DNA from: Cherax quadricarinatus
Lineage: Eukaryota > Arthropoda > Malacostraca > Decapoda > Parastacidae
Reading direction: 5' to 3'
Assembly (NCBI RefSeq): GCF_038502225.1
Contig: NC_091303.1
Coordinates: 27,504,830 to 27,568,829, forward strand
Length of the DNA stretch: 64,000 bases
The translations under genes were made by a program, and so were the position numbers. Within the stretch, counting starts at the first letter, position 1; each line of letters begins with the position of its first letter. Below, one piece after another: positions 10,129-21,265 of this stretch. Under the pieces are notes generated by a model, which did not search any database, was not told where the DNA came from, and was given only the letters and a program-made list of their open reading frames with translations.

Positions 10129-12438
10129 TGTGTGTGTATTCATTTAATTGTACTCACCTAATTGTACTCACCTAATTGTGGTTGCAGGGGTCGAGACTCA
10201 GCTCCTGGCCCCGCCTCTTCACTGAGTGCTACTAGGTCCTCTCTCTCCCTGCTCCATGAGCTTTATCATACCTCATCTTGAAACTATGTATGGTTCCTGC
10301 CTCCACTACCTCAATTGCTAGGCTATTCCACTTCCTGACTACACTATGACTGAAGAAATACTTCCTAACATCCCTTTGACTCATCTGGGTCTTCAATTTC
10401 CAATTGTGACCCCTTGTTTCTGTGTCCCATCTCTGGAACATTCTGTCTCTGTCCACCTTGTCTATTCCACTCAGTCTTTTGTATGTCGTCATCATGTGTT
10501 CCCTAATCCTCCTGTCCTCCAGTGTCGTCGGGCCGATTTCCCTTAACCTTTCTTTGTAGGACAGTTCCCTTAGCTCTGGACTAAACCTTGTTGCATACCT
10601 TTGCACTTTCTCTAATTTCTTGACGTGCTTGATCAAGTGCTTGTTCCAAACAGGTGCTGCATACTCCAGTATGGGCCTGACGTACACGGTGTACAGTGTC
10701 TTGACTGATTCCTTCCTAAGGTATCGGAATGCTATTCTCAGGTTTGCCAGACGCCCATATGCTGCAGCAGTTATCTGGTTTATGTGCGTTTCCGGAGACG
10801 TGCTCGGTGTTATACTCACCCCAAGATCTTTCTCCTTGAGTGAGGTTTGCAGTCTTTGGCCACCTAGCCTATACTCTATTTGCAATCTTTTTTTGCCCTT
10901 CCCCGATCTTTATGACTTTGCATTTGGTGGGGTTAAATTGAAGAAGCCAGTTGCTGGACCAGGTGTCCAGCCTGTCCAGGTCTCTTTGAAGTCTTGCCTG
11001 ATCCTCATCTGATTTAATTCTCCTCATTAGCTTCACATCATCTGCAAACAGGCACACTTCTGTGTCTAACCCTTCCATCATGTCATTCACATATACCAGA
11101 AATAGCACTGGTCCTAGGACCGACCCCTGTGGGACCCCACTCGTCACAGGTGCCCACTGTGACACCTCATCATGTACCATGACTCGTTGTTGCCTCATTG
11201 TCAGGTATTCTTTGATCCATTGCAGTGCCCTTCCTGTTATACACGGCTGATCCTCTTGCTTCTGCACCAATCTCCTGCGAGGAACTGTGTCGAAGGTCTT
11301 CTTGCAGTCCAAGAAGATGCAATCAACCCACCCCTCTCTCTCGTGTCTTACTTCTGTTACTTTATTATAAAATTTCAGTACGTATGTGACACAGGATTTG
11401 CCTTCCATACATCCATGCTGGTTGGCGTTTATACTCTTGATCCGTTCCAGGTGCTCCACTACTCTCCTCCTGATAATCTTCTCCATGACTTTGCGTACTA
11501 AACACGTCAATGACACTGGTCTATAGTTTAGTGCCTCTTTTCTGTCTCCTTTTTTAAATATGGGTACTACATTTGCCGTCTTCCATACCTCAGGTTGTTG
11601 CCCAGTTTCAAGGGATGTGGTGCACACAGCATTTTTGCTCCCTCTCTAAGGACCCACGGGGAGATGTTGTCTGGTCCCATTGCTTTTGAGGTATCAAGGT
11701 GCCTTAGCAGCTTCTTCACCTCCTCCTCAGTTGTGTGTATGTCATCCAACACTTGTTGGTATATTCCTCGTTGGGGTCCCCCTCAGTTCTGTCCACCCAG
11801 AGACCTTCCTGTCTCCACTATAAATACTTCCTTAAATCTCTTGTTGAGCTCCTCACATACCTCTTGATCGCTTCTGGTGAGTTCCCCATCTTCTTTCCTC
11901 AGCCTAATCACCTGGTCTTTGACTGTTCTCTTACTCCTAGTGTGGCTATACAGCAGTTCTGGGTCAGACTTGGCTTTCGATTCTATGTCGTTCTTGTACT
12001 GTCGCTGGGTCTCCCTCCTTATCTGTGCATACTCACCTCTGGCTCTTTGACTAGTCTCTCTATTTTCCTGGGTCCTTTGCCTCCTGTACCTTTTCCATTC
12101 TCTGGTGCACTTAGTTTTTGTCTCCCTACATCTTCGGGTAAACCAAGGACTCGCTTTGATTTTTCCATTATTTCTGTTGCCCTTGGGAACAAACCTTTCC
12201 TCTGCCTCCCTGCATTTTGTTGTTTCGTATTCCATCATTTCATTTACTGACTTTTCTGACAATTCTCTGTCCCACTGAACATCCTGCAGGAAGTTCCTCA
12301 TACCTGTGTAGCCCCCCCTTTTATAGTTTGGCTTTTTCCATACAATTCCTGTTACCCTCTCTACTTGTAACTCTACTATGTATTCAAAACACAGAACCTT
12401 GTGATCACTAGCTCCAAGGGTCTCCCAACTCCTGCCCC
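10129..12438 (-). mobile_element. LINE-D (CR1-like) copy, EN-proximal part to tail
   Basis: Tail units (three TAATTGTACTCACC-type repeats) are at about 10140-10190. The copy then reads right to left through C-terminal (10232-10885), RT (10869-11627; KAFDTV-like box as [33 protein letters not shown]) and linker frames (11783-12301, rich in Arg/Lys), to EN-proximal sequence near 12438. Several frameshifts are present. Its 3' end lies against a TG run in the neighbouring LINE-D, consistent with insertion at a CA/TG repeat. Confidence 0.88.
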
Positions 12439-13911
12439 AAACACCTTACTACTAGGAGATTTCAAGCTGAGACACCTAAAATAGAGGAGTATAGCAAACA
12501 ATGTTTCAGCAGAGATCACCCCGGGAGGCAACTCAGATGAAAATTCACACACACACGAACTATTAAATCTCTTCAACAAATTCTCCTTAAACCAGTAAAT
12601 AGTAGAGCCTACATGACTAGAAAATACGCTGGACCTCATCTTCACTAGCAATGATGATCTGATACGTAATATAACTGTATCAAAGACAATTCACTCAGCT
12701 CACAACATAAAAGAGGTACAGACATGTATGCACAGGGCTCCGGACCAGCAAAATGTGAGCAGTTATGAAGGTCTCTTCACGAAATTCAATTTCAATAACA
12801 AAAACAATCAATGGGATCAAGTAAACCATGTCCTAAATGAAACAAGCTGGGGAGATATCCTAATCAACACAGATCCAAACATTTGCCTTGAAAAAATGAA
12901 TTCTATGGTTCTTGAGATCTGCTCAAGACACATTCCATTAAGAAAAAAAAAAGAGGAGATGTAAACTAGAAAGAGAGAGACGTTCCCTATACAGACGAAG
13001 GCGAAGAGTCACAGACCTGCTGAGTGGAGTCAATATATCTGAAATACGAAGAGAGGCACTAGTCAATGAAATTGCAAATATTGAACTTAAGCTGAAGGAA
13101 TCTTATAGGAGACAAGAATCACAGGAAGAACTAAAAGTCATAAAGGAAATTGAAAAAACCCAAAATACTTCTACTCTTATGCCAAATCTAAGGGAAAAAC
13201 AACATCCAGTATTGGGCCCCTGCTTAGGCGGGATAGGACATACACAGATGATAGCCAAGAAATGAGTGAGATACTGAAGTCCCAATATGACTCAGTGTTC
13301 AGCAATCCACTGCCCACTCTAAGGGTCGACAATCCTAATGAATTCTTTATGAACGAAACTCAAAATCTGATCATCCCAAAATTCTCGGATATTATTCTAA
13401 TTCCACAAGATTTTGAAGAGGCAATTATTGACATGCCCATGCACTCTGCCCCAGGCCCAGACTCGTGGAACTCCGTGTTCATCAAGAAATGCAAGAAGTC
13501 CCTATCGCATACCTTCAGCATTTTATGGAGAGGAAGCATGGACACAAGGGTCATCCCACACACACTAAAAACAACAGACATAGCTCCACTGCACAAAGGT
13601 GGCAATAAAGCAATTGCAAAGAACTACAGACCGATAGCACTAACATCCCATATCATAAAAAAATTTCAGAGAGTTCTAAGAAGCAAGATCGCCAACCATC
13701 TAGATACTCATCAACTACACAACCCAGGGTAATACGAGTTTAGAGCAGGTCGCTCCTGCCTGTCCCAGCTACTGGACTACTATGACAAGGTCCTGGATGC
13801 TGTCGAGGTAGTATAAACTTTGCACACATGGTCACACTTGGCAAAAGCTTTTGACAAGTGTGACCATGGTGTAATAGCACAAAATACGGGATAAAGGAAT
13901 AACGGGAAAAG

Positions 13912-14457
13912 TTGGGAGTGCTAATGTCGGAAGATCTCGCCTTCGAAGACCCCAGCAATGTATCTACCTCACCCGCTAGGAAAATGATAGGATGGATAAT
14001 GAGACCCTTCAAAACCAGGGACGCCAAGCCCATGATGATTCTCTTCAAATCGCTTGTGCTCTCTAGGTTGGAATACTGCTGTACACTAACGGTCCCCTTC
14101 AAGGCTAGTGACATTGCTGACCTGGAGAGTGTACAAAGAACTTTCATGGCACACATAAGTACGATAAGGTACCTAAACTACTGGGAACGGTTGAAGGTCC
14201 TTGATCTGTATTCTCTCGAATGCAGGCGAGAGAGATACATGATAATATACACAGAAACAAGAGGCCACAATTGGAAGTTGAAGGCACAAATGAGTCAGAG
14301 AGATAGTAGGAAGTATTTCTTCAGTCATAGAGTTGTAAGGCAGTGGAATAGCCTAGAAAATGACGTAGTGGAGGCAGGAACCATACACAGTTTTAAGACG
14401 AGGTTTGATAAAGCTCATGGAGCGGGGAGAGAGAGAGGGCCCAGTAGCAACCGGTGA
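13912..14457 (+). pseudogene. In-frame LINE-A/LINE-D chimeric ORF
   Basis: A 181-codon open frame whose first 113 codons or so are LINE-A ORF2 (ARKMIGWIMRPFKTRDAKPM...RRERYMIIYT) and whose remainder is LINE-D C-terminus (ETRGHNWKLKAQMSQRDSRKYFFSH...). The join at 14250/14251 is the 5' edge of an inserted LINE-D 3' fragment. The frame is preserved by chance. No promoter or start context suggests expression. Confidence 0.8.
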
Positions 14458-14513
14458 AGAGGCGGGGCCAGGAGCTAAGACTCGACCCCTGCAACCACAA
14501 ATAGGTGAGTGAG
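14251..14513 (+). mobile_element. LINE-D 3' fragment inside LINE-A
   Basis: About 263 bp from GAAACAAGAGGCCACAATTG to the tail AAATAGGTGAGTGAGTA. LINE-A resumes immediately after at CTTGGAAGGTCCTGGAG, continuing from ...ATAATATACAC before it. It is a 5'-truncated insertion; any target duplication is only 2-3 bp. Confidence 0.88.
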
Positions 14514-14667
14514 TACTTGGAAGGTCCTGGAGGGATTTGTACCAAACCTGCACACGAAAATCACTTCATATGAAAGCAAAAGACTCGGCAGGAGATGCAA
14601 CATTCCCTCGATGAAAATCAGGGGCGCCACGAGTACACTGAGAGACAACACAATAAGTATCCTGGGC

Positions 14668-14992
14668 CTAATATAACGATATTTATTTGGTAACGATGAA
14701 AGTGGGTGCGTGAATGATAAACGTCTTCGGAGGCTTCTTTGTTTATTGAAAAGTCGTGGTGGGTACACAGGCTTGTGTGTTGTGCCCATGGCCCAGGAGG
14801 GCCATCCCACGAGAGGGAGAACTAGTAGGCCTTGTGTCTTCCTGCTAGGCCGCTGTGTGAGTGAGAGAGTGTGGGCCCAGCATCCCACAGACCTGGGCAG
14901 GCCCAGAGGGCAACACTTTATTGGCGCGAAATATGAACTAAGCTGGCAGACAGCATAGGCTGTCTGTGCAGGCAGTACAGGCTGTCTACACT
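14668..14992. repeat. Repeat X, copy 2 (longer)
   Basis: Inserted between GGGCC and AAGACTGTTCAA of LINE-A, with a possible 4-bp CTAA duplication. The right 170 bp match 1501-1676; the left part (ATATTTATTTGG...GTGGGTACACAGG) is only seen here. Non-coding, family unknown. Confidence 0.65.
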
Positions 14993-15294
14993 AAGACTGT
15001 TCAATTGCCTCCCAGCATACATAATAGACCCCTGGCTGTCTTCAAGCAGGCGCACTGGACAGGCACCTAAAGTCAGTACCTGACCAGCCGGGCTGTGGTT
15101 TGTATGTCGGTTTACGTTAACAACAACCTGGTTGATCAGGCCCTGATCCACCATGAAGCCTGGTCACAGACCGGGCTGCGGGGGCGTTGACCCCCTAAAC
15201 CCTCTCCAGGTATATTCCAGGTGATGAAATCCTTCAGCTTGAGCTGAGGTACTTGACTAGGATGAGGATTAACAAGAGCGTAGATATTATTATC

Positions 15295-15295
<1 letters not shown>

Positions 15296-15356
<61 letters not shown>

Positions 15357-15550
15357 TATCTTTATTTACTACATGTACATAGTAGACAGTCCTAGCTGAC
15401 ATCAGCGACATAATACTATATAGTAAGCCCCTTGTTATGCAAATTAAGTCAGTTTTGTCCCAGGATGCTACCCACACCAGTCGACTAACTCCCAGGTACT
15501 CATTCTTACTGATGGGTGAACAGGGACAGCAGGTGTCTTATGGAAACACG
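15296..15550 (-). mobile_element. SINE subtype with (AAT)n tail, head missing
   Basis: A perfect (AAT) run at about 15296-15352 leads into ATATCTTTATTTACTAC. The SINE body motif CCAGGATGC-ACCCACACCAGTCGACTAAC then follows, shared with the other SINEs. The tRNA-like head is absent. The different tail and 3' third suggest a second SINE subfamily sharing the same core. Confidence 0.7.
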
Positions 15551-15567
15551 TTCCTTATATTAGCTCT

Positions 15568-15750
15568 GATGCCTCCACGTGATGCCTGCACGTGACGCCT
15601 GCATTGATGTCTGCACGTAATGCATGCACGTTACGTCTGCACCGATTTCTACACGTGATGTTTTCACTTGATTGTACGTAATGCCTGCACGTGATGCCTG
15701 CACGTGATGCCTGCACGTGATGCCTGCACGTGATGCCTGCACGTGCCGTG
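15568..15750. repeat. 13-bp minisatellite
   Basis: About 13-14 units of TGATGCCTGCACG. Those at 15680-15748 are nearly perfect, the earlier ones degraded. Each perfect unit junction contains CACGTG. No coding frame of interest. Confidence 0.85.
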
Positions 15751-16403
15751 TTATTAACGATAACTTATATCCCTGCACATCAAGCTTGTATAGTAACAAT
15801 GCATCAGTATGTAGGTTATTGCATTATATTTAAGGTGGAGCGCTAAACTAACTGAGGTCATACAGCGCTCGGGGAATTGAAGGCACTCATGGAGAGTTTC
15901 GATCTCACAAAAGGCAAGAACATGTCCAATTCCTTGGATGAAGAGCTCCTGCATCAAGGAAGCTTCCCTAAGAGCTTCACTGTGTAGAGCTTGGTAAACA
16001 CGTAGGGGTCATACAGCTCCTTAGGAAATAGAAGCAAGTAGATTCGATCCAAAGAATGAGAGAATTGTTACAATTCTTTGGATTAAAATTTCTGTGAAGA
16101 TAATATAAATATAAAATCATAACTATTGGGAATCATTAATTGTCATATAGTTCTCTATGGAACACTGGTTATGAGATATGATATAATTGATACCTCCGAA
16201 TAAATGAAGGACTAGTTGTAAACCCCTCTAGGGAGGTTTCTAAATGCCGAAGGACTCTTGATCCATGGAATTTGACCTGTCCTCTTCCCCGGATCGAGCC
16301 TGATTGCCTTCCAGTTACTTGGGTATCAATAACACTTGGGTATCAATAATAATACCCAAGTGTTATACATAAAAAAAGTCTATGAAGCCTCGACTATCGA
16401 TTA
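15751..16403. repeat. Degenerate dispersed-repeat remnants
   Basis: No gene is seen. Segments at about 15830-15990 (GCGCTAAACTAACTGAGGTCAT, then CCTTGGATGAAGAGCTCC) and 16220-16300 (TAGGGAGGTTTC...GACTCTTGATCCATGG) look like diverged copies of one short repeat in opposite orientations. The rest is AT-rich and featureless. Family assignment is uncertain. Confidence 0.4.
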
Positions 16404-18833
16404 GCCTCATCTTCACTAACAATGATGATCTGATAAGAAATGTCACCATATCAAAAACAATATACTCAGATCACAACATAATTGAGGTTCAGACATGTAT
16501 GCGTGGAGCCCCAGACCGACATAATGAGGCTAGTCACGAGGGAGCATTCACCAAATTCAACTTCAATAACAAAAACATAACGTGAGACCAAGTAAACCAA
16601 GTCCTAACTGATATAAGCTGGGAAGATATACTAAGCAACACAGACCCCAACTTATGCCTAGAACAGATTAACTTGGTGGCACTCGATGTATGCACAAGGC
16701 TTATTCCTCTAAGAAAATGGAGGAGTAGATGTAAAATAGAAAGACAGGCGCTCCCTTTATAGGCGACGGAAAATAATAACAGAGCGGCTAAAAGAGGTCA
16801 ATATATCTGAAATGCGTAGGGAGACACTGGTCAGAGAAATAGCAAGCATCGAACTCAAGCTAAAGGAATCTTATAGGAGTCAGGAATCGCGGGAAGAACT
16901 AAAAGCCATAAATGAAATCGAAAGAAACCCAAAGTATTTCTTCTCCTATGCCAAATCAAAGTCGAGAACAACGTCCAGTATTGAGCCCCTACTTAAACAA
17001 GATGGGTCCTACACAGATGACAGCAAGGAAATGAGTGATCTACTCAAGTCCCAGTATGACTCAGTTTTTAGCAAGCCGCTAACCAGACTGAGAGTCGATC
17101 AAAATGAATTTTTTATGAGAGAGCCACAAAATTTGGTTAACACAAGCCTATCCGATGTTATCCTGACGCCAAATGACTTCGAACAGGCGATAAATGACAT
17201 GCCCATGCACTCTGCCCCAGGGCCAGACTCATGGAACTCCGTGTTCATCAAGAACTGCAAGAAGCCCCTATCACGAGCCTTTACCATCCTATGGAGAGGG
17301 AGCATGGACACGGGGGTCGTCCCACAGTTACTAAAAACAACAGACATAGCCCCACTCCACAAAGGGGGCAGTAAAGCAACAGCAAAGAACTACAGACCGA
17401 TAGCACTAACATCCCATATCATAAAAATCTTTGAAAGGGTCCTAAGAAGCAAGATCACCACCCATCTAGAAACCCATCAGTTACACAACCCAGGGCAACA
17501 TGGGTTTAGAACAGGTCGCTCCTGTCTGTCTCAACTATTGGATCACTACGACAAAGTCCTAAATGTACTAGAAGATAAAAAGAATGCAGATGTAATATAT
17601 ACAGACTTTGCAAAAGCCTTCGACAAGTGTGACCATGGCGTAATAGCGCACAAAATGCGTGCTAAAGGAATAACAGGAAAAGTCGGTCGATGGATCTATA
17701 ATTTCCTCACTAACAGAACACAGAGAGTAGTCGTCAACAGAGTAAAGTCCGAGGCAGCTACGGTGAAAAACTCTGTTCCACAAGGCACAGTACTCGCTCC
17801 CATCTTGTTCCTCATCCTCATATCCGACATAGACAAGGACGTCAGCCACAGCACCGTGTCTTCCTTTGCAGATGACACCCGAATCTGCATGACTGTCTTC
17901 CATTGCAGACACTGCAAGGCTCCAGGCGGACATCAACCAAATCTTTCAGTGGGCTGCAGAAAACAATATGAAGTTCAACGATGAGAAATTTCAATTACTC
18001 AGATATGGTAAACACGAGGAAATTAAATCTTCATCAGAGTACAAAACAAATTCTGGCCACAAAATAGAGCGAAACACCAACGTCAAAGACCTGGGAGTGA
18101 TCATGTCGGAGGATGTCACCTTCAAGGACCATAACATTGTATCAATCGCATCTGCTAGAAAAATGACAGGATGGATAATGAGAACCTTCAAAACTAGGGA
18201 GGCCAAGCCCATGATGACACTCTTGAGGTCACTTGTTCTATCTAGGCTGGAATATTGCTGCACACTAACAGCACCTTTCAAGGCAGGTGAAATTGCTGAC
18301 CTAGAAAATGTACAGAGAACCTTCACGGCACGCATAACGGAGATAAAACACCTAAATTACTGGGAGCGCTTGGGGTTCCTGAACCTGTACTCCCTGGAAC
18401 ACAGGCGGGAGAGATACATGATTATATACACCTGGAAAATCCAAGTGGGACTAGTACCGAACTTGCACACGAAAATCACTCACTACGAAAGCAAAAGACT
18501 TGGCAGACGATGCAACATCCCTCCAATGAAAAGCAGGGGTGTCACTAGCACGTTAAGAGACCATACAATAAGTGCCAGGGGCCCGAGACTGTTCAACTGC
18601 CTTCAAGCATACATAAGGGGGATTACCAACAGACCCCTGGCAGTCTTCAAGCTGGCACTGGACAAGCACCTAAAGTCGGTACCTGACCAGCCGGGCTGTG
18701 GCTCGTACGTTGGTTTGCGTGCAGCCAGCAGCAACAGCCTGGTTGATCAGGCTCTGATCCACCATGCGGCCTGGTCACAGACCGGGCTGCCGGGGCGTTG
18801 ACCCCCGGAACTCTCTCCAGGTAAACTCCAGGT
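16404..18833 (+). mobile_element. LINE-A copy, 5'-truncated in EN
   Basis: Begins at the EN residues LIFTNNDDLIRNV and runs to the CCAGGTAA tail. The RT core is complete: NYRPIALTSHIIKIFERV, YTDFAKAFDKCDHG, SVPQGTVLAPILFLILISDI, SSFADDTRICM. Frameshifts at about 16745 and 17895 (after FADDTRICMTV) break the ORF into 16812-17984 and 17968-18801, and there is an early stop near 16584. Otherwise very close to the full-length copy. Confidence 0.92.
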
Positions 18834-19074
18834 AGCCAGTTGATACATGGTCATCAAGGCCTCAGGTAACTTACATACCATCACTCTAGGATAGTTTAAC
18901 CTCTAAGATTAGTATGAAAGTAAACTCTCATTGTATATACGCTGAGATTCACACCTCTTGGTGTGAATCTCAGTCAAAACAGTCCATAAACTGTAGAATT
19001 CATAGCCATTTTTTTTTAAGGCGTTAACATTGTTACTAGAAATAACAGGGAACCTATTGAGGGATTAATTAAAG
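18834..19074. other. Spacer downstream of metallothionein
   Basis: No gene or clear transposon is seen. The one structured feature is a perfect 14-bp inverted repeat, CTGAGATTCACACC, at 18942-18955 and 18960-18973 with a 4-base loop. Confidence 0.5.
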
Positions 19075-19093
19075 CACAACTTTAATGCAATAT

Positions 19094-19099
19094 TTTATT
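19094..19099 (-). terminator. Metallothionein poly(A) signal AATAAA
   Basis: AATAAA on the minus strand, about 455 bases past the metallothionein stop codon. The expected 3' UTR is about 19075-19552. No other gene frame is seen in the UTR. Confidence 0.7.
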
Positions 19100-19552
19100 A
19101 AGAAAATCATAAATCCAAATTATAAACCTATTATATTATATTCTTAATGTTCTCCATCCTTATGGCACTAAGCTCCTACAAGTGAGGCTGACGATGGTAG
19201 GTAGCTGCTCCTTTATGCCTGGTTGCCCCATTCTCCCTTCTTACTTTCTTTTCTCATCCACTTGCAAGACTTTCCCCTCCTCTCTCAGTGGTGGGGTCTA
19301 GGGACAATTCCAATTTCTTTCCCAACCACCCCTGTGATGTGACTGGGTCTTAAGGTCAGAAATTACAAAGTTTCTTCCCTGATAGTGTGGTGTAGGAGCA
19401 GCACTTGAAAGAATCTACCCTCCACCTGGTGGTGTACTTAAGCGTAGGGACAGAAATATAAAGACTTCCTCAACTTTCCAGTAACAAGGTAAAGGTGTGC
19501 GGGCATCACTTGTAAGGCTGCTTCCCATAATCCCCCTCTGTAGCGCTGGAGT

Positions 19553-19629
19553 CTAGGGGCAACACTTGCAGGGTTTAGTGCACGTCTTGGCACACTCCTC
19601 CTTGGATGGACACTTGCACCCAGAGGAAC
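19553..19629 (-). CDS. MT: Metallothionein exon 3
   Basis: On the minus strand, an AG acceptor (19630-19631) precedes GTTCCTCTGGG. Completed by the last T of exon 2, the frame reads C-SSGCKCPSKEECAKTC and on through TKPCKCCP to TAG at 19553-19555. It encodes the C-terminal metal-binding domain: seven complete cysteine codons, plus the split one at the junction. The acceptor and the stop both fit the known 58-59 residue length of decapod metallothioneins. Confidence 0.93.
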
Positions 19630-19900
19630 CTGTAAGTAATCATATATGCAATGAAAACTGTCTGGTCCTACTATATGAACAGATTTGTACTGTTATTTTA
19701 GTATATAAACTCCAAAATCTTTGGTTTACCAGACACAATACTGATGTTATTGAAGATTTTTGTCAACTATAGTAGAGAGATAAATGACTTTTCCAGAAAT
19801 GAATGTAATAAAATATCATCCAGGAACGGTGATCATTGTACGAAAATATTTTAACTACAAGAATTTTGTAAGTTTTAGTGAAAATCTAGAAATGTCTTAC
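19630..19900 (-). other. Metallothionein intron 2
   Basis: A 271-bp intron with donor GTAAGA at 19900-19895 and acceptor ACTTACAG ending at 19630. AT-rich, with no repeats recognised, in contrast to intron 1. Confidence 0.85.
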
Positions 19901-19978
19901 ACTTTTCACAAGGAGCACAGCGACAGGAGGTGCACTCACAGCCCTTCTTGCAGCCTCCCTCAGCACACTCACACTTGT
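19901..19978 (-). CDS. MT: Metallothionein exon 2
   Basis: Follows a TTATTACAG acceptor and ends at ...GAAAAGT before GTAAGA. With the G from exon 1 it reads D-KCECAEGGCKKGCECTSC, then RCAPCEK and the first base of a Cys codon. It carries most of the N-terminal metal cluster cysteines (nine Cys, counting the split codon). The motif order is that of crustacean metallothioneins. The acceptor has only a weak pyrimidine tract, and an (AAT)n run lies 58-123 bp upstream of the exon. Confidence 0.93.
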
Positions 19979-20028
19979 CTGTAATAAAATATACTCAGTC
20001 AACAACACAAAGCAATCCAATTAATAAA

Positions 20029-20035
<7 letters not shown>

Positions 20036-20101
<66 letters not shown>
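20036..20101. repeat. (AAT)n microsatellite
   Basis: About 22 units of AAT just upstream of metallothionein exon 2, inside intron 1. It may be the tail of an eroded SINE like the one at 15296, but no SINE body is recognisable next to it. Confidence 0.9.
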
Positions 20102-20102
<1 letters not shown>

Positions 20103-20239
20103 TGAAGACTGGCAAATTGCTCAGATTTAGAATTAGAAAAACTTATGATCAATGAAATTGGTCATTTTTATTCCCATTACAAAATTCAGATTATATATAT
20201 TTTTTATTAATGATGGTAGAATTACCAACAATATTTTAG

Positions 20240-20381
20240 GTAAAAGGTCACAAATATAACCAATGTGACATTTTATTGTGGCAATGTTTCCTTCTTCAGG
20301 AGCTTATAAAAGCAGTAACAAGGTTACCATACAATACCACACCATACAATATCATACCATACAATATCATACCATACAATA
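20240..20381. repeat. Single palindrome-family arm plus 15-bp tandem repeat
   Basis: Bases 20240-20300 (TAGGTAAAAGGTCAC...GGCAATGTTTCC) resemble one arm of a CGAAACG palindromic element, with a sister at 21205-21262. Bases 20327-20375 are just over three units of ACCATACAATATCAT. No second arm is present. Confidence 0.6.
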
Positions 20382-21150
20382 GAGCGAAAAACTAATGTAA
20401 AAGACCTGGGAGTGATCATGTCAGAGGATCTCACTTTCTAAGACCATAATATTGTATCAATCGCATCTGCTAGAAAAATGACAGGATGGATAATGAGAAC
20501 CTTCAAAACTAGGGAGGCCAAGCCCATGATGACACTCTTGAGGTCACTTGTTCTATCTAGGCTGGAATATTGCTGCACACTAACAGCACCTTTCAAGGCA
20601 GGTGAAATTGCTGACCTAGAAAATGTACAGAGAGCCTTCACGGCGCGCATAACGGAGATAAAACACCTATATTACTGGGAGCGCTTGAGGTTCCTAAACC
20701 TGTATTCCCTGGAACGCAGGAGGGAGAGATACATGATTATATACACCTGGAAAATCCTAGAGGGACTAGTACCGAACTTGCACACGAAAATCACTCACTA
20801 TGAAAGCATAAGACTCGACAGACGATGAACCATCCCCACAATGAAAAGCAGGGGTGTCACTAGCACGTTAAGAGACAACACAATTAGTGTCAGGGGTCCA
20901 AGACTGTTCAACTGCTTCCCAGCATACATAAGGGGGGATTACTAATAGACCCCTGGCTGTCTTCAAGAAGGCGCGCTGGACAGGCACCTAAAGCCAGTAC
21001 CAGATCAGCCGGGCTGTGGTTTGTACGTCGGTTTACGTTAGCATCAGCCTGGTTGATCAGGCCCTGATCCACCATGAAGCCTGGTCACAGTCCGGGCCGC
21101 GGGGGGGGCATTGATCCCCGAAACCCTCTCCAGGTATATTCTAGGTATTA
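20378..21150 (+). mobile_element. LINE-A 3' copy
   Basis: Starts at the coding segment ERKTNVKDLGVIMSEDL and runs to the tail CCAGGTATATTCTAGGTA. A frame at 20478-20828 encodes ARKMTGWIMRTFKTREAKPMM...MIIYTWKILEGLVPN. A stop replaces Cys after RLDRR at 20826, and an extra G near 20930 shifts the frame. 5'-truncated. Confidence 0.9.
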
Positions 21151-21204
21151 TCGAAGGTGGAATGGGATTCTTCCTTACAATGTTTTACGGTAAAAAAAAA
21201 AAAT

Positions 21205-21262
21205 GTTAGGTAAAAGGACAGAAGTGTAACTAATGTAACATTTTATTGTGGCAACGTTTCTC
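21205..21262. repeat. Single palindrome-family arm
   Basis: TTAGGTAAAAGGACAGAAG through GGCAACGTTTCTCTCC resembles the left arm organisation of the palindromic retroposons. It runs straight into the telomere-like array with no opposite arm. Confidence 0.55.
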
Positions 21263-21265
21263 TCC

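Larger units (their letters stand above)
12439..15225 (+). mobile_element. Older LINE-A copy with internal deletions and two insertions
   Basis: Starts in the EN domain (TLLLGDFKLRHLK-like), continues through the linker and RT entry (MSEILKSQYDSVFS...HSAPGPDSW...NYRPIALTSH, 13262-13732), loses the catalytic RT core by a deletion near 13900, and resumes at MSEDLAFEDPSN (13922). It is split by a LINE-D fragment (14251-14513) and repeat X (14668-14992) and ends in the LINE-A tail near 15225. Many frameshifts. Confidence 0.85.

Noticed and set aside
13912..14457. A novel functional two-domain gene
   Set aside because: The halves are exactly the C-terminal parts of LINE-A and LINE-D, joined at a LINE-D truncation point.
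15568..15750. A CRISPR array
   Set aside because: Units are contiguous 13-bp repeats without spacers, and the genome is eukaryotic.
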